From an uncultured Mediterraneibacter sp. (lineage in GTDB: Bacteria > Bacillota > Clostridia > Lachnospirales > Lachnospiraceae), in NCBI RefSeq assembly GCF_934309415.1, contig NZ_CAKRDI010000006.1, forward strand, positions 1 through 64,000: a DNA stretch of 64,000 nt, written 5' to 3'. Position numbers and translations under genes: made by a program. The notes beneath the pieces were generated by a model. It was not told the origin of the DNA, did no database searches, and was given only the letters and a program-made list of their open reading frames with translations. This document shows positions 59,979 to 64,000 of this stretch, piece by piece; position 1 is the stretch's first letter; every line of letters begins with the position of its first letter.

Positions 59979-62159
59979 TTGAAAATTTTATCTACCTATG
60001 AACAAATAGAACATTGCATCTCCCATCTGGATATTTCCTATTCCTATGATCTTGCTAAAAAGATGGAACAGGAGAAAACCAATCCGGTACTCGGCTACCG
60101 CACCGCCGGTTCTCATGCAGAGCATGCCACCGGTGATATGCTTTATGAGGAAATGAAACGACTCGGACTTTCTGACGTATCAAAAGATGAATTCTGGCTT
60201 GATTCCTGGACCTTTGAACGTGCCATACTGAAATTCACCGATGCACAGGGACAGGAGCAGATCTGTCAGATGGGTGCTTATCAGACCAGTTTCGAGACAA
60301 ACGGTTTTGAAACTTATGAACTCGTCTATGTCGGACGAGGAACTGCTGCGGACTATGAAGGTCTGGATGTCCGCGGGAAACTGGTTCTTGCTGATATCAA
60401 CCAGCGCGATGAATGGTGGATCAATTATCCGGTATATCAGGCCTATTTAAAAGGCGCTGTTGGTCTGATTGCCGTACAGTCTCAGGGATATGGAGAAGTC
60501 GATCCCAATGCATTAAATGCACAGGACATTGCAGGCCCTGAATATGCTCCTGCCTTTTCAATTTCTCAGGCAGATGCAAAAAAATTAATGGAAGTTCTGA
60601 ACCAGAACCGTATTTCTGATCGTTCATCTTCCGTAACAGTTTCAACTACTGCTTCCGACATTGTTCCTGCAGACAACAAAACTTCTGCACCCCCGACAGA
60701 TGATTCTGTGTCATATGCATCTGTAACTGTTCAGCTTGACGCCTCTTCCCGTGTGGAGCGTAACCGCCCAGCTTACAATATCGTCGGAAAGATTCCGGGA
60801 CTTTACGAAGCAGATGGTGATGACCGGATGATCCTGCTGTCCGCACACTACGACTCTTATTTCGACGGATTCCAGGATGACAACTGTGCTGTTTCCATGA
60901 TTTTCGGAATTGCCAGAGCACTGCTGGAAAGCGGTTACCGTCCAAAACATACGATTGTATTCTGCGCGCTGGCTGCAGAAGAATGGGGTGTCTGCGATTC
61001 TAAATACGACTGGTCTACCGGCGCATGGAATCAGGTATTCCGTGTACATCCCGAATGGCAGGGTAAAGTACTTGCAGATCTGAACTTTGAACTTCCTGCA
61101 CATGCCCATAACCGTCAGGATGCCATTCGTTCTACTTATGAATATGCAGATTTCCTGAAACATTTTGCTGACGGGATTCAGGTTCCGGAAGATGCTTACC
61201 CGGATGGACTGACTGTACTGGCCCCAATCGAAACATGGTCCGATGATTTCTCCATGGCAATTGCAGGAATTCCTTCCACCGTCAATGATTTCAGTGCCGG
61301 TCCTTTTATGGAGACACACTATCATTCACAGTATGACAATGAAGAGATTTATCAGGCACCGGTTTATCGCTTCCACCATGAGCTCTATACACGGTTGCTC
61401 CTCACGATCGATGAACTGATGCTTCCGCCATTGGATTTCACCCGCCTTTTCCGTGAAATGCACAGCGCTGTCTCTGATATTTATGCCAAAACCGAAGCTG
61501 TCGGTCTGGCAGAACAGGCTGATATTCCGGCCCTGCTCAGTGCAATTATTCCCGCTGAAGACTGTGCCTATGAACTTTACGATAAGATCATGAAGATCAA
61601 TCATGGTGATTTTATTCTTCCGCCGGATGTAACAGTCCGTCTGTCTGACCGGCTGTTACATATTTTCAGAAAAGTACAGGATTACTTTGTCCGCTTAAGC
61701 TGGCAGGATGAAGTATGGTTTCCACACGAAGCCGCCGGAAGAAATATCTGTCATCTGCATCAGGCCGTACAGGCACTGGAGCAGCAGGACATCCCCGGTG
61801 CACTGGAAGCACTTTATGAGGTAGACAATAACTGCTATGCCTTCCTGTTTGATGAAGAAGTATATTATCATTTTACAGAATATATTCTGCATCAGCCAAA
61901 AGACCGTCTGATGTGGGGCGGCGGACGTATTATGCATCATGAAAATCTGTACGGAATCGTACGCAGACTGAAAGAACTGGACGCACAGAATGTAACATCC
62001 GGGCAGAACGCTCCGTTAGACGAGGAAATCCGCAGACTTCAGGCTGCCCTTCGCAGACAGACTGCATATCTTGCAGATGACATCCGCTATATGATCCATT
62101 CTGTAAATAAAATCAAAGCATTGCTTGATGACTGTCTGTGTGATATACAGGAATTATAG
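59979..62159 (+). CDS. M28-type metallopeptidase with PA domain
   Basis: A 726-residue protein. Residues about 100-225 resemble a PA (protease-associated) domain (ELVYVGRGTAADYEGLDVRG). The M28 core follows: ILLSAHYDSYFDGFQDDNCA (metal His and Asp), VFCALAAEEWGV (catalytic and metal Glu), the metal-binding VLADLNFELP and the last His in METHYHSQYDNE. The C-terminal 220 residues are helical. The start is taken as TTG at 59979, 7 bases after AAAGGAGG; an upstream TTG lies before that site. No signal peptide is seen, so it should act in the cytoplasm. Confidence 0.9.
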   Translation: MKILSTYEQIEHCISHLDISYSYDLAKKMEQEKTNPVLGYRTAGSHAEHATGDMLYEEMKRLGLSDVSKDEFWLDSWTFERAILKFTDAQGQEQICQMGAYQTSFETNGFETYELVYVGRGTAADYEGLDVRGKLVLADINQRDEWWINYPVYQAYLKGAVGLIAVQSQGYGEVDPNALNAQDIAGPEYAPAFSISQADAKKLMEVLNQNRISDRSSSVTVSTTASDIVPADNKTSAPPTDDSVSYASVTVQLDASSRVERNRPAYNIVGKIPGLYEADGDDRMILLSAHYDSYFDGFQDDNCAVSMIFGIARALLESGYRPKHTIVFCALAAEEWGVCDSKYDWSTGAWNQVFRVHPEWQGKVLADLNFELPAHAHNRQDAIRSTYEYADFLKHFADGIQVPEDAYPDGLTVLAPIETWSDDFSMAIAGIPSTVNDFSAGPFMETHYHSQYDNEEIYQAPVYRFHHELYTRLLLTIDELMLPPLDFTRLFREMHSAVSDIYAKTEAVGLAEQADIPALLSAIIPAEDCAYELYDKIMKINHGDFILPPDVTVRLSDRLLHIFRKVQDYFVRLSWQDEVWFPHEAAGRNICHLHQAVQALEQQDIPGALEALYEVDNNCYAFLFDEEVYYHFTEYILHQPKDRLMWGGGRIMHHENLYGIVRRLKELDAQNVTSGQNAPLDEEIRRLQAALRRQTAYLADDIRYMIHSVNKIKALLDDCLCDIQEL

Positions 62160-62180
62160 TTTACAGTAATTCTCACTATG

Positions 62181-62294
62181 TTACTGTTCATACCGGAGCT
62201 AATCACCCTGCTGATCAGCTCTGAGGATACACATTTTGGCCTGAATGCATCTCGCCCATCGTCACAGACGATTCTGAATGGCGCGATGCGTTAC
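62181..62294 (-). repeat. Three-hairpin element lacking hairpin 1
   Basis: 114 bp from GTTACTGTTCATACC to GATGCGTTAC. Hairpin 3 (GAGCTAATCA / TGATCAGCTC) and hairpin 2 (inner ATCGTC / GACGAT) are present; the last 29 bp equal to hairpin 1 are missing exactly at GTTAC. No direct repeat flanks it. Confidence 0.85.
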
Positions 62295-62336
62295 TTATAA
62301 TATCAAGCTTCCCATGAAAGGAACCAGAAAATATAT

Positions 62337-62972
62337 ATGAAAACCGATAAACTTTACCGTGTACAGGAGCAGGATCTGGAGCGACTCCGCCAGATTCTGA
62401 CTGTATGTTTTAAAAATGATCCCCTTTACAGCACACTGATTGAAGATGAAGAGACTCGTCAGAGACTGATGCCTCATTTATTTTCCTGTGACATAACTGA
62501 ATGTTTCGAGACCTGTGAAGTCTATGCAGACAGCCCGGATCTGAAAGGACTGCTCATCCTCTCCGACGAGTCAGATCATCACCATGCCTTCTACAACTAT
62601 TTCGTCAGTCTGAAAGAAAGCCTTGTGACAGACGGCTGGCTGATCCACGAAGATCCAAGCACCCGGACTTTCTGGAACTTTATGCTCGGAAAAGATTACC
62701 TGAACTCTTCCTGGACTTCCCAGCTGCATGAGACACGCAGACTGCATGTCATCTACCTCGCTGTAGACCCGCAGTATCAGCATCATGGACTTGCAGAGAT
62801 GATGATGCAGGAAGTTCTCTCCTGTGCTGAAAGAGACCAGATGATGGTTTCTCTTGAAACTCATAATCCAAATAATGTTCCATTTTATGAACATCTCGGA
62901 TTCAAAACATATGGCGTGGTTGAGAAACCGTTCTTTAAGCTGAAACAGTATTGCATGATTAAAGAATTATAA
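62337..62972 (+). CDS. GNAT family acetyltransferase
   Basis: A 211-residue N-acetyltransferase-like protein. The acetyl-CoA-binding motif is HVIYLAVDPQYQHHGLAEMM (Q/H-X-X-G-L/A pattern), followed by LETHNPNNVPFYEHLGF, a typical GNAT end. The N-terminal half is divergent. AAAGGA precedes the ATG. The substrate cannot be told; it is a single gene between the M28 peptidase and the queuosine genes. Confidence 0.9.
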   Translation: MKTDKLYRVQEQDLERLRQILTVCFKNDPLYSTLIEDEETRQRLMPHLFSCDITECFETCEVYADSPDLKGLLILSDESDHHHAFYNYFVSLKESLVTDGWLIHEDPSTRTFWNFMLGKDYLNSSWTSQLHETRRLHVIYLAVDPQYQHHGLAEMMMQEVLSCAERDQMMVSLETHNPNNVPFYEHLGFKTYGVVEKPFFKLKQYCMIKEL

Positions 62973-62984
62973 CTTATATTTTTC

Positions 62985-63013
62985 TTGCATATCACACTTT
63001 TTTCTTTTATACT
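62985..63013 (+). promoter_or_regulatory. Promoter of the preQ1-controlled queT-queF unit
   Basis: TTGCAT and TATACT with exactly 17 bases between, about 30 bp before the riboswitch aptamer. Confidence 0.75.
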
Positions 63014-63044
63014 TATTAAGTCTGTTACTTCCAGATAAGAAATT

Positions 63045-63084
63045 GACAGTTCGAGACCATCCTGTCGGTAAACAAAACTAGGGA
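63045..63084 (+). promoter_or_regulatory. PreQ1-I riboswitch
   Basis: GACAG / CTGTC forms the P1 stem around TTCGAGACCATC, and the A-rich tail AAACAAAACTAGG follows, as in Bacillus and Thermoanaerobacter preQ1-I aptamers (an H-type pseudoknot). It precedes queT and queF, the expected targets. A terminator stem at 63118 makes transcriptional control likely. Confidence 0.88.
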
Positions 63085-63117
63085 CAACTTTTGAATGAAT
63101 ATTGTTGTTATGATTTT

Positions 63118-63153
63118 GTTGCTGCTCACATTCGGTGGACAGCAACTTTTTTT
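63118..63153 (+). terminator. Riboswitch-controlled terminator before queT
   Basis: GTTGCTG / CAGCAAC then TTTTTTT. TTTTGTT (63114-63120) at its 5' edge can pair with AACAAAA of the aptamer tail, a simple antiterminator arrangement. Confidence 0.8.
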
Positions 63154-63168
63154 CGGAGGTGAACAAAC

Positions 63169-63663
63169 ATGGAACAAAAAAATTTAAGCAACGTACAGAA
63201 ACTTACTATTTCCGGCGTTGTAATCGCACTTTATGTTGTCGTTCTTTTTATGACACAAAGTTTTTCTTTCGGGGCGTATCAGATTCGCATTGCGACTACC
63301 CTTTATGCCCTTTCTTACTTTTTTCCGTTCCTGGTTATCCCGCTTGGTCTCGCAAATTTCATCGCTAATATGCTTGGAGGCTTCGGACTTATCGACATGG
63401 TTGGAGGATGTATTGTCGGAATCGTCACATCATTCCTTATCATGCTGATCAGAAAATTCCATCTGCCACGTATACTGATCTTTTTCCCAATTGTATTAGT
63501 ACCGGGGCTTGGCGTTGCACTGTGGCTTGCACCTATAGTCGGCATGGCATATCCGGCTCTTGCCTTAAGCCTTTGTATCGGACAGTCTGTCCCTGCAATC
63601 TGCGGTGTTGTACTCACAAAAGTACTGGAGCGCGTTTTCCACAAAGGCACTTTACCTGTCTAA
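63169..63663 (+). CDS. queT: Queuosine precursor transporter QueT
   Basis: A 164-residue integral membrane protein of the QueT family (PF06177), the substrate-binding S component of an ECF transporter for a queuosine precursor. It has five to six hydrophobic segments and the family stretches [15 protein letters not shown] and [28 protein letters not shown] precedes the ATG. Its preQ1 riboswitch and its neighbour queF fix the role. The shared ECF energising genes are elsewhere. Confidence 0.95.
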   Translation: MEQKNLSNVQKLTISGVVIALYVVVLFMTQSFSFGAYQIRIATTLYALSYFFPFLVIPLGLANFIANMLGGFGLIDMVGGCIVGIVTSFLIMLIRKFHLPRILIFFPIVLVPGLGVALWLAPIVGMAYPALALSLCIGQSVPAICGVVLTKVLERVFHKGTLPV

Positions 63664-63716
63664 GGGAAAAAGCATCCATAATTTCAACTAAAATACATAA
63701 AAGAAGGGATTTTTTA

Positions 63717-64000
63717 ATGAGTGGAAGAACTACTAACGAATTAAACGGTGTTACTCTTCTCGGCAATCAGGCAACTGTTTACAGATCTGATTATGCTCCG
63801 GAAGTTCTGGAAACTTTTCCAAATAAACACCCTGAAAATGACTATTTTGTCAAGTTTAACTGTCCAGAATTCACAAGTCTTTGTCCTATGACCGGACAGC
63901 CTGATTTTGCAACGATCTACATTTCCTACGTTCCAGGTGAACGTATGGTAGAGAGCAAATCACTGAAACTTTATCTGTTCAGTTTTCGCAATCATGGTGA
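63717..64000 (+). CDS. queF: NADPH-dependent 7-cyano-7-deazaguanine reductase, 3' end outside window
   Basis: The first 94 codons of QueF, which reduces preQ0 to preQ1 in queuosine synthesis. Visible are the catalytic cysteine in [17 protein letters not shown] and the NADPH-binding [16 protein letters not shown]. This is the short unimodal type. AGAAGGGA precedes the ATG, 54 bp after the queT stop. End product preQ1 probably feeds back on both genes through the riboswitch. Confidence 0.96.
   Translation, partial: MSGRTTNELNGVTLLGNQATVYRSDYAPEVLETFPNKHPENDYFVKFNCPEFTSLCPMTGQPDFATIYISYVPGERMVESKSLKLYLFSFRNHG

Noticed and set aside
3651..62294. Possible CRISPR array from the many GTTACTG...CAGTAAC repeats
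   Set aside because: Copies are scattered over 58 kb between genes in both orientations with no regular spacers, and no cas genes are present.

Overview
This 64 kb window looks like chromosomal DNA of a gut Lachnospiraceae bacterium (Firmicutes, Clostridia; Blautia/Dorea/Mediterraneibacter-like). The basis is moderate-to-low GC with strong AGGAGG ribosome sites, an [FeFe]-hydrogenase maturase, a type III glutamine synthetase, a PyrD-B/PyrK pair, a murB-rapZ-whiA-HPr cluster, and many small lineage-type proteins (DUF6465-, DUF6106-, CmpB- and DUF4340-like). The genus call is inference; no rRNA is present.

Layout. 1-2.4 kb: 3' end of a sugar ABC ATPase, a PucR/CdaR-type regulator and a small membrane protein. 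2.4-7.5 kb: trxB, acyP-proC, hydE and an AIM24-like protein. 7.7-12 kb: a two-component system, xpt and tRNA-Gly. 12.4-17.7 kb: two small conserved proteins, nth, a CmpB-like protein with a repeat-built coiled coil, rpiB, trxA and a small alarmone synthetase. 17.9-28.4 kb: de novo nucleotide synthesis on the minus strand (purE-M-N-D; pyrF-K-D-E), separated by an M29 peptidase, a VanZ-like protein and small membrane proteins. 28.7-36 kb: a DUF2752 plus zinc-ribbon/dispanin pair, a Tet(M)-like GTPase fused to a Rae1/YacP-like nuclease, a deacetylase and a DnaJ-domain protein. 36-44.4 kb: a Gld-like ABC operon, an SGNH hydrolase and a PF09818-type ATPase. 44.6-48.4 kb: glnN, fba and tRNA-Glu. 48.8-53.1 kb: lipid kinase, Crh-like HPr, whiA, rapZ, murB. 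53.2-64 kb (mostly plus strand): CNNM/CorC protein, an XRE-membrane pair, a cell-wall amidase, an Rpn-type nuclease, ilvE, a decayed ABC transporter, an M28 peptidase, a GNAT acetyltransferase, and preQ1 riboswitch-queT-queF.

The most striking structure is intergenic. A family of 142-143 bp elements occurs at least seven times in full length in both orientations, with many fragments and solo 32-34 bp hairpins. Each full copy has inverted ends (GTTACTGTTCAC) and three stem-loops. Five of the seven full copies are flanked by perfect 8-bp direct repeats, so the family has moved like a MITE. Across copies the stems change by compensating pairs in all three hairpins, which suggests that the folded RNA or single-stranded DNA form matters. 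A second short repeat (AGAGTGTGTCTGAAAAAT...) sits in the same gaps.

The other leading observation is the GTPase-nuclease fusion at 30.4-33.2 kb, which suggests a self-contained ribosome-acting factor that could cut mRNA in the A site.
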